In this document: positions 35,008 to 43,634 of the stretch, piece after piece
Position numbering within the stretch: the first letter of the stretch is position 1
Layout of the letters: every line of letters starts with the position of its first letter
Origin: W0P28-013 sp051870755
GTDB taxonomy: Bacteria > Bacteroidota > Bacteroidia > Bacteroidales > Paludibacteraceae
Assembly (NCBI GenBank): GCA_051870755.1
Contig: JBJECE010000012.1
Coordinates: 62,001-126,000 of the forward strand
Length of the DNA stretch: 64,000 nt
Direction of reading: 5' to 3'
Made by a program: the position numbers and the translations under genes
Notes under the pieces: model-generated
What the model was told of the DNA's origin: nothing
Databases searched by the model: none
The model's input: the letters and a program-made list of their open reading frames with translations, nothing else

Positions 35008-35550
35008 TTATTCCGCAGCGGGAGCTTCGCCTGCGGCCGGTGTCTCGGCGGCCAATTCGGCAGCGGCAGCAGCGGCTTCGGCTTCCAACGCTTCGGCTTT
35101 TTTCTTCGCCAATTCGGCAGCTTTCGCCTTGTTAATCTCACGTTCTACTTCTAAACGCTGTTTTGCGGCTTCGGCCTTTTTCGACGCATCGGCCGCTTTA
35201 ATGCTGTTGGTAGCTTGAGCACGTTCGTTTTTCCAAGCCTCAAATTTTTGTTGAGCGGTCGCTTCGTCAAAAGCGCCTTTCTTAACACCACCTTGCAGGT
35301 GTTTCATCAGCAAAACGCCTTCGCCCGACAAAAGGTTGCGGGCAGTGTCGGTCGGCTGAGCGCCTACATTTACCCAATACAACGCACGCTCAAAGTTGAG
35401 CTCTACGGTCGCAGGGTTGGTGTTCGGATTGTACGAACCGATACGTTCGATAATTCTGCCATCGCGTGGCGCACGACTGTCGGCCACTACAATGTGATAG
35501 TAAGCGTAACCTTTGTGACCGTGTCTTTGCAATCTAATTTTAGTTGCCAT
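35008..35550 (-). CDS. rpsP: 30S ribosomal protein S16 with C-terminal extension
   Basis: 180 residues. The first 80 or so are canonical bS16 (MATKIRLQRHGHKGYAYYHI, VADSRAPRDGRIIERIGSYN, and the later WVNVGAQPTDTARNLL). The remaining 95 form a charged and then Ala-rich tail, probably coiled-coil plus disordered. E. coli S16 is 82 residues; long tails are known in Bacteroidetes. The gene stands alone between the two halves of the polysaccharide region. Its promoter is the minus-strand TAACTTTG at 35613-35606. Confidence 0.96.
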   Translation of the reverse strand: MATKIRLQRHGHKGYAYYHIVVADSRAPRDGRIIERIGSYNPNTNPATVELNFERALYWVNVGAQPTDTARNLLSGEGVLLMKHLQGGVKKGAFDEATAQQKFEAWKNERAQATNSIKAADASKKAEAAKQRLEVEREINKAKAAELAKKKAEALEAEAAAAAAELAAETPAAGEAPAAE

Positions 35551-35605
35551 TTGTTTTTGATGTTTTTATTAGTGAATAATAAGTGCTTTTACACGAAAAG
35601 CGGCG

Positions 35606-35637
35606 CAAAGTTACTGCTTTTTTTTCATTCCGACAAT
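35606..35637 (-). promoter_or_regulatory. Promoter of rpsP
   Basis: On the minus strand TAACTTTG (35613-35606) is preceded at 20 bases by ATTG (35637-35634), a one-base departure from TTTG. The start codon is 56 bases downstream. Confidence 0.65.
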
Positions 35638-35693
35638 ACCATGGCGCTTTTTTGTGCAAAAAATGCGACTTTTATGTGGTTTTTGCTGACAAA

Positions 35694-35725
35694 TTTGTCT
35701 GTGTCGGAAAAAACTATTATCTTTG
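35694..35725 (+). promoter_or_regulatory. Promoter of the rfbB-wza-wzz operon
   Basis: TTTG (35694-35697), 20 bases, TATCTTTG (35718-35725), an exact consensus match. The rfbB start codon is 29 bases further on. Confidence 0.85.
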
Positions 35726-35754
35726 CAATCCTTAAACTTTGTTGAACCGATAAC

Positions 35755-36810
35755 ATGAAAACAATCATCATTACCGGCGGCGCCGGATTCATTGGCTCGC
35801 ATGTGGTACGCCTGTTCGTTCGGAAATATCCCGATTATCACATTGTTAATTTAGATGCGCTGACGTATGCCGGCAATCTCGAAAATCTGATTGATGTGGC
35901 CGACGAACCCAATTATACGTTTGTCAAAGCCGACATTACCGATTTTGCCAAAATCACCGAAGTGTTCGAAACCTATCGTCCCGACGGCGTCATTCATTTG
36001 GCGGCCGAGTCGCATGTCGATCGTTCCATCACCGACCCGTTTGCATTCATCCGCACCAATGTGATGGGCACATGCAACTTGTTGCAGGCGGCCAAAAATC
36101 TGTGGCAGGGCAACTACGAGGGCAAACGCTTCTACCACATCTCTACCGACGAGGTGTACGGCGCACTCGAAAAAGATGGCACGTTCTTTACCGAGCAAAC
36201 AAAATATGCGCCGCACTCGCCCTATTCGGCCAGCAAGGCCTCGAGCGACCATTTCGTACGCGCCTTTCACGATACCTACGGCTTGCCGGTGGTCGTGTCC
36301 AACTGCTCGAACAATTATGGCTCGCATCACTTCCCCGAAAAACTGATTCCGTTGGCTATCAACAATATCAAACACAATCGCCCGATTCCCATTTATGGCC
36401 AGGGCGAAAACGTGCGCGATTGGCTCTATGTGGACGACCACGCGCGCGCCATCGATGTCATTTTTCATAAAGGCAAAAATGGCGACACATATAATATAGG
36501 TGGAAACAACGAGTGGACAAACATCGATTTGATTCGCTTGCTGTGCTGTATTATGGATACGAAACTCGGGCGCCCCGCCGGCACGTCCGAACAGCTGATA
36601 ACGTTCGTTACCGACCGCGCCGGACACGACTTGCGCTATGCCATCGATTCGACAAAATTGCAGCGCGAATTAGGGTGGCATCCCTCGTTGCAGTTCGAGG
36701 AGGGACTCGAAAAAACCGTCGATTGGTATTTGGCCAACGAGGCGTGGGTCGAACGCATTACAAGCGGCGCCTATCAGGAATATTACGAAAAACAATACGG
36801 AAATCGTTAA
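35755..36810 (+). CDS. rfbB: dTDP-glucose 4,6-dehydratase
   Basis: 351 residues, an extended short-chain dehydrogenase: TIIITGGAGFIGSHVVRLF cofactor motif, DALTYAGNLENL, AAESHVDRSI, STDEVYG with the catalytic Asp-Glu, and YSASKASSDH with Tyr and Lys. It converts dTDP-glucose to dTDP-4-keto-6-deoxyglucose, the entry to rhamnose and other deoxysugars. The companion rmlA, rmlC and rmlD genes are not in the window. It is first in a three-gene rightward operon. Confidence 0.97.
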   Translation: MKTIIITGGAGFIGSHVVRLFVRKYPDYHIVNLDALTYAGNLENLIDVADEPNYTFVKADITDFAKITEVFETYRPDGVIHLAAESHVDRSITDPFAFIRTNVMGTCNLLQAAKNLWQGNYEGKRFYHISTDEVYGALEKDGTFFTEQTKYAPHSPYSASKASSDHFVRAFHDTYGLPVVVSNCSNNYGSHHFPEKLIPLAINNIKHNRPIPIYGQGENVRDWLYVDDHARAIDVIFHKGKNGDTYNIGGNNEWTNIDLIRLLCCIMDTKLGRPAGTSEQLITFVTDRAGHDLRYAIDSTKLQRELGWHPSLQFEEGLEKTVDWYLANEAWVERITSGAYQEYYEKQYGNR

Positions 36811-36814
36811 AACT

Positions 36815-37600
36815 ATGAATATCAAACATCTTATCCCGATTGTGCTGGTGGCGGCGATGACAACATCGTGCACGATGCACAAAAAAGTACCCTATTTCCA
36901 AGGGTTAGAGTCGTCGGAAGCGGTGGTGGGCGCCGTACAGCACGAAGCACGCATCTGCCCCGACGATATGCTGGCCATTACGGTGTCCGGCATGGACCCC
37001 GAGGCGGTGGCGCCGTTCAATTTGCCCGTAGTGGCCTATATGTCGCCCGGCACCGACAAACTCTATCAAACACCCACTTTCCAACCGTATTTGGTTGACA
37101 TTGAGGGATATATCACATTCCCGATTTTGGGTAAGATAAAAGTCGGCGGCATGAAAAAATCGGAAGCCATCGCGTTGCTGGTGTCGCAACTGAAAACGTA
37201 TCTCGAAGACCCGATTGTCAATATTCAATTTTTGAACTATAAAGTAACGGTGCTCGGCGAAGTAACTCGCCCGGGGTCGTACACCATCAGCAACGAACGC
37301 ATCACGCTGATGGAGGCCTTGGGCTTGGCCGGCGATATGACGGTGTATGGGCGTCGCGATAATGTGATGCTGATTCGCGAAAATGCAGGAGGAACTAAAG
37401 ATTTTGTGCGCATCGACCTCAATTCGACGGATTTGCTCTCGTCGCCCTATTACTATTTGCAGCAAAACGATGTGTTGTATGTCGAACCTAACCGCACACG
37501 GTTGGATCATGCCGCATCAACCAACGTGTCGATGTATCTGAGCGCAGTGTCCACCATCTGTTCTATGGCCACCGTTATTGTCGCAATCATCAATAAGTAA
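36815..37600 (+). CDS. Polysaccharide export lipoprotein (Wza/BexD-like)
   Basis: 261 residues. A lipoprotein signal ends at the lipobox cysteine in AAMTTSC (residue 19). The polysaccharide-export domain (ICPDDMLAITVSGMDPEAVA) is followed by a SLBB-type domain (VTVLGEVTRPGSYTISNERI and LMEALGLAGDMT) and a hydrophobic C-terminal segment that may be the membrane anchor. It should form the outer-membrane export channel. It is 4 bases after rfbB and 6 bases before the Wzz-like gene. Confidence 0.92.
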   Translation: MNIKHLIPIVLVAAMTTSCTMHKKVPYFQGLESSEAVVGAVQHEARICPDDMLAITVSGMDPEAVAPFNLPVVAYMSPGTDKLYQTPTFQPYLVDIEGYITFPILGKIKVGGMKKSEAIALLVSQLKTYLEDPIVNIQFLNYKVTVLGEVTRPGSYTISNERITLMEALGLAGDMTVYGRRDNVMLIRENAGGTKDFVRIDLNSTDLLSSPYYYLQQNDVLYVEPNRTRLDHAASTNVSMYLSAVSTICSMATVIVAIINK

Positions 37601-37606
37601 TCAATT

Positions 37607-39214
37607 ATGGAAAACGAAAAGACCATTCAAAATACCAATGAGGAAATCGATGTAAAGGCTTTGTTGCTGTTTGTGTTGCGCAAATGGTATGTGTTTGCTG
37701 TCGCTATCGCGATTTGTTTGGCGATGGTGTCGGTCTATTATTTGTGCACGGCACGGCAGTACGCCACCAACGCCACCATCATGTTGCGCGGCGACAATGC
37801 CGGTGGTGCGTTGAGCAGTTTGTCTATTGCAGGCTTCTCGGCGGCCGATTTTGGCTTGGGTGGCGGCCGTCAAATCGACAACGAAATCGAAATCATTCGC
37901 TCGCGCCAACTATTCTCGCAGGTGATTGACGAACTCGACTTGCGCACGGCTGTGTATCGCAAATTCAAGTTGCGTTACGTCGAGCAATACGACGAATCGC
38001 CGTTGAGCGTTGTCTATCCTGCCGGATTTACCGCTACTATGCGCGGCGCCTTGCGCATCGACGTGACCAAAAAAGGCGATGGTACCTATCGTTTGAAGTT
38101 CAAACGCACCATCTTGGACGATACCGAACGCTTCAAATGCACCGTCGCTACGCTTGCCGACCCTGTCGAAACACCATGGGGCACATTTCGCTTTGTCGAA
38201 CGGCAGGAACTCATTCCTACACTTGCCGAGCCCGACGCGACGACTTACACCGTACGATTTGTGCTGTTGAGCAAAAAAAATCAAATCGATGCCTTGTCGA
38301 AAGAGGTGACGGTGGCACAAACCAACAAAAAGGCAAATACTATTTTGCTGTCGTACACCTCGTCGAGCCCGCGCAAAAACGAAGCGCTGCTTAGCAAAGT
38401 CATCGAGTTGTACAATCGCGGCGAATTAGAAGATAAAAACAAAGTGCAATCCGAAACGCTCCGCTTTTTGGACGACCGCTTGGCGCTCATTTCGGACGAG
38501 CTGCAACAGGCCGAAGTCGATGTCGAAGCCTACAAAAAGAAACGCAACATCGCCGACATTAGCACGCAGGCGCAGTTGTACATCGAAACCGCCAGCGACT
38601 ACGAAAAGCGTATCGCTGCCGCCGATTTGCAGTACAATTTGGTGTCGTTTGTCGAAAATTATCTGAAAGACGCCTCCGATTCCGACCTCATTCCGAGTAA
38701 TACCGGCGTGCAGGACGAAACGCTTGGCGATATGATGGCGTCGTACAATACGTTGGTAATGAAGTATTTGCGCATCAGCCGCTCGTCCACCGAAGCCAAT
38801 CCCGTAGCCGAACAGGTGTTGGCACAAATCCGTATGATGCGCGGCAATATTTTGCAAACCATCACAAATGTCAAGCAGAGCATTCAAATCACCAAACAAG
38901 ATTTGATGGCGAAAAATCGTGAATTTACGGCGCAAATCAACGATGTGCCGACGTTGGAACGCGAATATGTTTCCCTCGCGCGCGAACGCGAACTGAAACA
39001 AGCCGTCTATCTGACGTTGCTCAAACAGCGCGAAATGACGCAAATGCAGTTGGCATCGACTACCGAAACGGCGCGCATCATCGATCCGGCTTATACCGCC
39101 GAACGTGCCGTGGCACCCAAGTTGTCGGTTTTGTTGTTGCTGGCGTTGATGGGTGGTACATTGCTTGCCGCTGCATATCTCTACCTGATGAAGTTGTTGG
39201 GATATATCAAGTAA
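37607..39214 (+). CDS. Wzz/GumC-type chain-length and export protein
   Basis: 535 residues. An N-terminal membrane span (about 24-48) lies after the cytoplasmic start, then a large periplasmic coiled-coil region (about 240-470, with LDDRLALISDELQQAEVDVE) and a second membrane span near 500-525. This is the PCP/Wzz architecture (GNVR-type). There is no C-terminal Walker tyrosine-kinase domain, so it is GumC-like rather than Wzc-like; a separate kinase is not seen. A strong terminator follows. Confidence 0.9.
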   Translation: MENEKTIQNTNEEIDVKALLLFVLRKWYVFAVAIAICLAMVSVYYLCTARQYATNATIMLRGDNAGGALSSLSIAGFSAADFGLGGGRQIDNEIEIIRSRQLFSQVIDELDLRTAVYRKFKLRYVEQYDESPLSVVYPAGFTATMRGALRIDVTKKGDGTYRLKFKRTILDDTERFKCTVATLADPVETPWGTFRFVERQELIPTLAEPDATTYTVRFVLLSKKNQIDALSKEVTVAQTNKKANTILLSYTSSSPRKNEALLSKVIELYNRGELEDKNKVQSETLRFLDDRLALISDELQQAEVDVEAYKKKRNIADISTQAQLYIETASDYEKRIAAADLQYNLVSFVENYLKDASDSDLIPSNTGVQDETLGDMMASYNTLVMKYLRISRSSTEANPVAEQVLAQIRMMRGNILQTITNVKQSIQITKQDLMAKNREFTAQINDVPTLEREYVSLARERELKQAVYLTLLKQREMTQMQLASTTETARIIDPAYTAERAVAPKLSVLLLLALMGGTLLAAAYLYLMKLLGYIK

Positions 39215-39238
39215 CCCTCGCTACACCCTATATAATAT

Positions 39239-39274
39239 AGGCTGTCGTGCCGCGGTGCGACAGCCTGTTTTTTT
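39239..39274 (+). terminator. Terminator of the rfbB-wza-wzz operon
   Basis: AGGCTGTCG (39239-39247) pairs with CGACAGCCT (39258-39266), and a T-run follows at 39268-39274. Confidence 0.9.
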
Positions 39275-39313
39275 GCCTGTTCAAAAAGTTTTATTGAAAA
39301 AATAGAAAAAACG

Positions 39314-39345
39314 CTTGTTTGACAACAAAAAAAGTTGTACCTTTG
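39314..39345 (+). promoter_or_regulatory. Promoter of rplM-rpsI
   Basis: TACCTTTG at 39338-39345, with CTTG at 39314-39317 at 20-base spacing (an overlapping TTTG at 39318-39321 would give only 16). The leader to the chosen start is about 135 bases. Confidence 0.7.
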
Positions 39346-39349
39346 CAGT

Positions 39350-39486
39350 CCCAAATATTATCCAAGTTTTAGAAGGCTCATTATTAGCCGGTTCAACCTC
39401 GATAAGTGTGAATTAGCCCGCACCAAATTGGGAAAAACGAAACGGCAAATGTGAGCAATGTGAAATTTTCAAAAACAAAAAAAGTT
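39350..39486 (+). promoter_or_regulatory. Structured 5' leader of rplM
   Basis: The leader contains a GGCT-CATTATT-AGCC hairpin (about 39374-39388). Next come GGTTCA and TGAATT segments able to pair, then an AT-rich stretch before the start. Leaders of L13 genes in Bacteroidia have been described as autoregulatory RNA motifs. The position fits, but the fold was judged only by eye. Confidence 0.45.
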
Positions 39487-39942
39487 GTGGATACATTAAG
39501 TTTTAAGACAGTTTCGGCCAATTCGGCTACTGTAAACAAAGAGTGGGTGTTGGTAGATGCCACCGATATGGTACTCGGCCGCATGGCCTCGAAAGTGGCC
39601 AAATTGTTGCGTGGCAAATATAAACCCAATTTCACGCCTCATGTCGATTGTGGCGACAACGTTATTATTATCAACGCCGACAAAGTGCGCCTGACCGGCA
39701 AAAAATGGACAGATCGCGAATATCTGACCTATTCGTTGTATCCGGGCGGCCAACGCTCGCAGAGTCCTGCTGATATTTTCGCACAAAGCCCTGTACGCTT
39801 GGTCGAAAAAGTTGTGAAAGGCATGCTGCCCAAAAACAAATTGGCAGCCAAACTGATGGACAACCTGCATGTATATGCCGGCGCCGAGCACCCGCACGAG
39901 GCTCAAACACCCAAAGTAATAGACTTAAATTTAATTAAATGA
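39487..39942 (+). CDS. rplM: 50S ribosomal protein L13
   Basis: 151 residues if translation starts at the GTG at 39487, giving MDTLSFKTVSANSATVNKEW, which matches the usual Bacteroidales L13 N-terminus. A GTG 12 codons upstream would add an odd basic tail. Hallmarks are VDATDMVLGRMASKVAKLLR, FTPHVDCGDNVIIINADKV and the KGMLPKN segment. It binds 23S rRNA early in 50S assembly. It precedes rpsI in the classical pair. Confidence 0.95.
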   Translation: MDTLSFKTVSANSATVNKEWVLVDATDMVLGRMASKVAKLLRGKYKPNFTPHVDCGDNVIIINADKVRLTGKKWTDREYLTYSLYPGGQRSQSPADIFAQSPVRLVEKVVKGMLPKNKLAAKLMDNLHVYAGAEHPHEAQTPKVIDLNLIK

Positions 39943-39950
39943 TTTCGAAT

Positions 39951-40337
39951 ATGGAAGTAGTAAATGCAGTAGGTAGAAGAAAAGCGGCAGTTGCTCGCGT
40001 ATTCGTTGCACCGGGAAGCGGTAAAATCGTTATCAACAAACGCGATTTGGAAACATATTTTCCGTCGGCTATGCTTCAGTTCGTGGTGAAACAACCGCTG
40101 AACAAATTGGACGTTGCCGAAAAATATGATGTACGCGTCAATCTCGTTGGCGGTGGTTTCAAAGGACAGGCCGAAGCCTTGCGCTTGGCTATCGCGCGTG
40201 CATTGGTCAAAATCAATGCCGAAGATAAAACTGCTTTGAAACAAGCCGGTTTCCTGACACGCGACTCGCGCGAAGTGGAACGCAAAAAACCGGGTCGCCC
40301 GAAAGCACGCAAACGTTTCCAATTCTCCAAACGTTAA
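39951..40337 (+). CDS. rpsI: 30S ribosomal protein S9
   Basis: 128 residues from the ATG at 39951 (MEVVNAVGRRKAAVARVFV); an ATG four codons upstream overlaps rplM and is less typical. The C-terminus ends in the conserved basic tail with RKKPGRPKARKRFQFSKR, whose last residues contact the P-site tRNA. Cotranscribed with rplM. Confidence 0.96.
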   Translation: MEVVNAVGRRKAAVARVFVAPGSGKIVINKRDLETYFPSAMLQFVVKQPLNKLDVAEKYDVRVNLVGGGFKGQAEALRLAIARALVKINAEDKTALKQAGFLTRDSREVERKKPGRPKARKRFQFSKR

Positions 40338-40351
40338 TTCGCTTGCATCGC

Positions 40352-40389
40352 AATTTGTGGGAGCGACTGCGCGTCGCTGCCCGCAAATT
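40352..40389 (+). other. Long hairpin between rpsI and rpsB
   Basis: AATTTGTGGG (40352-40361) pairs with CCCGCAAATT (40380-40389) and, after a 1x2 internal loop, GCGAC (40363-40367) pairs with GTCGC (40373-40377) around loop TGCGC. There is no T-run, so it is either a non-classical transcript end for rpsI or a leader structure for rpsB. No consensus promoter is evident before rpsB; TAGACTTG at 40422-40429 is one mismatch from the -7 box. Confidence 0.5.
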
Positions 40390-40501
40390 TACGATATATC
40401 TTGTTTAGTATCTAAATCATTTAGACTTGCCTTGTGCAACTACTTGATGATTGCTTGACAAAAAAAGTAAAAAAGAAGGTAAACAAAAAAACAAAAAAAC
40501 A

Positions 40502-41314
40502 ATGCCAAGAACAAATTTTCAAGAATTGTTGGATGCAGGTGCTCACTTTGGACACCTCAAACGCAAATGGAATCCGGCCATGGCGCCTTACATCTTTATG
40601 GAGCGCAACGGAATCCACATTATCGACCTGCACAAAACGGTCGCTAAAATTGACGAAGCCGCCGAGGCTATGAAAAATTTCGCCCGCATGGGTAAACGTG
40701 TGCTCTTTGTCGCTACCAAAAAACAGGCCAAACAAGTGGTGGCCGAAAAAGCGACCGAAGCCGGCATGCCTTACATCACCGAACGCTGGGCAGGCGGTAT
40801 GTTGACCAACTTCCCGACCATTCGTAAGGCTGTCAAAAAAATGGATGCCATCGACAAAATGTCAACCGATGGCACGTTTGCCAACCTGTCGAAACGCGAG
40901 AAACTGCAAATCATGCGTCAACGTGCCAAATTGGAGAAGAACTTGGGCTCTATTGCCGATTTGAGCAAATTGCCGGCCGCCTTGTTCGTTGTCGATGTGA
41001 TGAAAGAGAACATCGCCGTGGCCGAGGCTCAACGCTTGGGCATTCCGGTATTCGGAATTGTTGATACCAACTCGAATCCGAACGGTATCGATTATGTGAT
41101 TCCTGCCAATGATGACGCTACCAAATCTATCGAAATTATTCTGACTGCTATGGTTGATGCCTTGAAAGAAGGTATGCAAGAACGCAAGTTGGAAAAATCG
41201 GAAGAAGAAGGCGGCGAAGAAATGCCCGAAATCAAAGAAAGACGCACACGCGCCAAACGTACTGTCAAGGAAGTTGACAGCACCGAAGAGGCTCCGGCTG
41301 CGCCCGAAGAGTAA
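40502..41314 (+). CDS. rpsB: 30S ribosomal protein S2
   Basis: 270 residues from the ATG at 40502 (MPRTNFQELLDAGAHFGHLK); the open frame upstream encodes a lysine-rich stretch unlike S2. Family motifs are RNGIHIIDLHKTV, VLFVATKKQAK, ERWAGGMLTNF and VFGIVDTNSNPNGIDYVIPA. The C-terminal 40 residues are a charged extension. It is followed by tsf, the usual pair, with a possible attenuating hairpin in the 104-base gap. Confidence 0.97.
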   Translation: MPRTNFQELLDAGAHFGHLKRKWNPAMAPYIFMERNGIHIIDLHKTVAKIDEAAEAMKNFARMGKRVLFVATKKQAKQVVAEKATEAGMPYITERWAGGMLTNFPTIRKAVKKMDAIDKMSTDGTFANLSKREKLQIMRQRAKLEKNLGSIADLSKLPAALFVVDVMKENIAVAEAQRLGIPVFGIVDTNSNPNGIDYVIPANDDATKSIEIILTAMVDALKEGMQERKLEKSEEEGGEEMPEIKERRTRAKRTVKEVDSTEEAPAAPEE

Positions 41315-41337
41315 TAGTTTGATTCATTGATGACACG

Positions 41338-41385
41338 AAGGCGTCGCAGACACGTGATGAAACTGTGTTGTGTGGCGCCTTTTTA
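41338..41385 (+). terminator. Partial terminator/attenuator between rpsB and tsf
   Basis: AAGGCGTC (41338-41345) and GGCGCCTT (41374-41381) can form an 8-bp stem around a 28-base loop that has further weak pairing, followed by a T-run to 41384. It may reduce rather than abolish read-through into tsf. Confidence 0.5.
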
Positions 41386-41418
41386 TAAAAAGTATTAACC
41401 AATAAAAATAAAAATATT

Positions 41419-42408
41419 ATGGCTGTAACTTTAACAGATATTAAAAAATTGCGCGATATTACCGGCGCAGGTATGATGGACGTAAAAAAAGCTCTCGAAG
41501 AGGCAAATGGCGATTTCGAAGAAGCCAAAAATCTGCTTCGTAAACGTGGTCAAGCTATTGCTGCAAAACGTTCGGATCGTGAAGCGTCGGAAGGATGTGT
41601 GCTCGCAAAATCTGAAGGTGGGTTTGGTTGCATCGTCGCTGTAAAATGCGAAACTGACTTCGTAGCCAAAAATGCCGATTTTGTGAACATGGTGAAACGT
41701 ATTCTTGACGTCGCCATCGCCGAAAAACCGGCCGACCTCGCTGCACTGAAAGCGTTGAAAGTGGGCGATTTGACCGTCGAGGCACTTGTAACCGAACGCT
41801 CGGGCGTAACCGGCGAAAAAATGGAATTGAGCGACTATGCTTTCATTGCCGCTCCGAAAGTTGATGCCTACAACCACCTCGGCAACAAATTGTCGTCGTT
41901 GGTGGCAGCCGACTCGGCCGATGCCGACCAAGAAACGGTGCACGGTGTGAATATGCAAGTGGCGTCGATGGCGCCGGTGGCTTTGGATGCCGACCATGTG
42001 GCTCAGGAAGTGAAAGACCGCGAATTGTCGGTGGCTACCGAAAAGACCAAACAAGACGAGGTAAACAAGGCTATCGAAAATGCGCTGCGCAAAGCCGGCA
42101 TCAATCCGGCTCATGCCGATAGCGAAGACCACATTGAGTCGAACACGGCAAAAGGCTGGTTGACACCGGAGCAGGCACAAGTGGCTCGCGACATTCGCGC
42201 TAATGTGCCGGCCGAAGCCGCTGCCAATTTCAATATGAAAAAGATCGAAATGATTGCTCAAGGACGTTTGCAAAAATTCTTGAAAGAATCGACATTGGTT
42301 GAACAACAATACATCATGTCGGAGTCGAAAGAATTGGTGAAAGACGTTCTGAAAAAAGCCGGCGTGAATGTTATCGACTTCAAACGTGTAACGTTGAACG
42401 AAGAATAA
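41419..42408 (+). CDS. tsf: Elongation factor Ts
   Basis: 329 residues: LTDIKKLRDITGAGMMDVKK (the UBA-like N-terminal domain), FEEAKNLLRKRG, and the EF-Tu-contact motif KCETDFVAKNADF. Core and C-terminal dimerisation regions follow, ending NVIDFKRVTLNEE. EF-Ts exchanges the nucleotide on EF-Tu. It is longer than E. coli EF-Ts (283) but normal for the phylum. Confidence 0.97.
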   Translation: MAVTLTDIKKLRDITGAGMMDVKKALEEANGDFEEAKNLLRKRGQAIAAKRSDREASEGCVLAKSEGGFGCIVAVKCETDFVAKNADFVNMVKRILDVAIAEKPADLAALKALKVGDLTVEALVTERSGVTGEKMELSDYAFIAAPKVDAYNHLGNKLSSLVAADSADADQETVHGVNMQVASMAPVALDADHVAQEVKDRELSVATEKTKQDEVNKAIENALRKAGINPAHADSEDHIESNTAKGWLTPEQAQVARDIRANVPAEAAANFNMKKIEMIAQGRLQKFLKESTLVEQQYIMSESKELVKDVLKKAGVNVIDFKRVTLNEE

Positions 42409-42432
42409 CCATTCCCCGTACACAAGTGGCAG

Positions 42433-42459
42433 AAAACGCACTCTTGAAGTGCGTTTTTT
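42433..42459 (+). terminator. Terminator of tsf
   Basis: AAAACGCACT (42433-42442) pairs perfectly with AGTGCGTTTT (42448-42457), loop CTTGA, followed by further T residues. Confidence 0.88.
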
Positions 42460-42552
42460 GTTAGTGTGTGTTTTTTTGCAAAAAAATGCGTGTTGATGCA
42501 ACGTTTTGCAGGCGTGCTGCATCTTACAATAAGACAGATTAGTTATTTTAGC

Positions 42553-43593
42553 ATGGAATTGAAGTTTACTGCTCAGCAGATTGCTGAATTTTTACAAGGC
42601 GAAGTTGTTGGTAATAAAGATGTTACGGTCGGTGAGTTCTCGAAAATCGAAGAGGGACGTCCTGGCACGCTGACATTTTTGTCGAATCCGAAATATACAC
42701 ATTTTATATACACCACCAAGGCGGACATCGTGTTGGTGGATAAGACGTTTGTGCCGGAGCAACCCATTGCGGCTACGCTGATAAAGGTAGAGAGCGCTTA
42801 TCAGTCATTGGCCAAATTGCTGCAGTTGGTTGACTCGTTGAAGCCCAAGAAGACCGGTGTGCATGCCACGGCTGTGGTGGCCGACTCGGCGGTGATAGGC
42901 GAAAATGTTTACATCGGCGCGTATGCGGTTGTGGGCGAACATGTGCGTATTGGCAACAATGTGAAAGTCTATCCGCATGTGTTTTTGGATGATAATGTGC
43001 AGGTGGGCGACGATACAATTCTGTATGCGCATGTGTCGGTGTACGAGAATTGTGAAATCGGTAAGCGTTGCATCGTACATGCAGGTGCGGTGTTGGGCGC
43101 CGACGGTTTTGGTTTTGCACCCGACGCCGAAGGTCGTTACATGAAAATTCCGCAGATTGGCAATGTCAAACTCGATGATGACGTAGAGGTTGGTGCCAAT
43201 ACGACAATCGATTGTGCCACAATGGGTTCGACGCATATTCATTCCGGCGTCAAAATCGATAATTTGTGTCAGATAGCGCACAATGTGGAGATTGACGAGC
43301 ATACGGCTATGGCGGCTCAATCGGGCATCGCCGGTTCGACAAAAGTGGGTAAACATTGTATTTTTGCCGGTCAGGTGGGCGTCGCCGGACACCTCAACAT
43401 TGCCGATGGCAATGTGTTTGCCGCACAAACGGGCGTCAATGCGTCGGTGGCCGAACCGGGTAAGCATTGGCAGGGCTATCCGATGATGTCGGCCATGTTG
43501 TTTAGGCGTTCGGCGGTGCTGCATCGTCAGTTGCCCGACCTTGTGCGACGGATTGCCGACTTGGAGAAACAGTTAAGCGAATGGAAAAAATAA
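42553..43593 (+). CDS. lpxD: UDP-3-O-acylglucosamine N-acyltransferase
   Basis: 346 residues from the ATG at 42553 (MELKFTAQQIAEFLQGEVVG); upstream in-frame starts add a hydrophobic stretch unlike LpxD. The N-terminal substrate-recognition domain is followed by a left-handed beta-helix of hexapeptide repeats (IGENVYIGAYAVVGEHVRIG and so on), with the catalytic His in CQIAHNVEIDEH (about residue 243). It adds the N-linked hydroxyacyl chain in lipid A synthesis. It is first of the lpxD-lpxC-lpxA cluster. Confidence 0.96.
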   Translation: MELKFTAQQIAEFLQGEVVGNKDVTVGEFSKIEEGRPGTLTFLSNPKYTHFIYTTKADIVLVDKTFVPEQPIAATLIKVESAYQSLAKLLQLVDSLKPKKTGVHATAVVADSAVIGENVYIGAYAVVGEHVRIGNNVKVYPHVFLDDNVQVGDDTILYAHVSVYENCEIGKRCIVHAGAVLGADGFGFAPDAEGRYMKIPQIGNVKLDDDVEVGANTTIDCATMGSTHIHSGVKIDNLCQIAHNVEIDEHTAMAAQSGIAGSTKVGKHCIFAGQVGVAGHLNIADGNVFAAQTGVNASVAEPGKHWQGYPMMSAMLFRRSAVLHRQLPDLVRRIADLEKQLSEWKK

Positions 43594-43634
43594 GAAAAAT
43601 GTAGCAAGTATTGGCTTGCTGATTGATTAAGTAT

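Noticed and set aside
35008..35130. Repeat-like GC-rich stretch at the end of rpsP.
   Set aside because: It is explained by the Ala/Glu-rich coding tail of S16, not by a DNA repeat.
42466..42552. Upstream start for lpxD.
   Set aside because: The added 29 residues overlap the region just after the tsf terminator and do not resemble any LpxD N-terminus.
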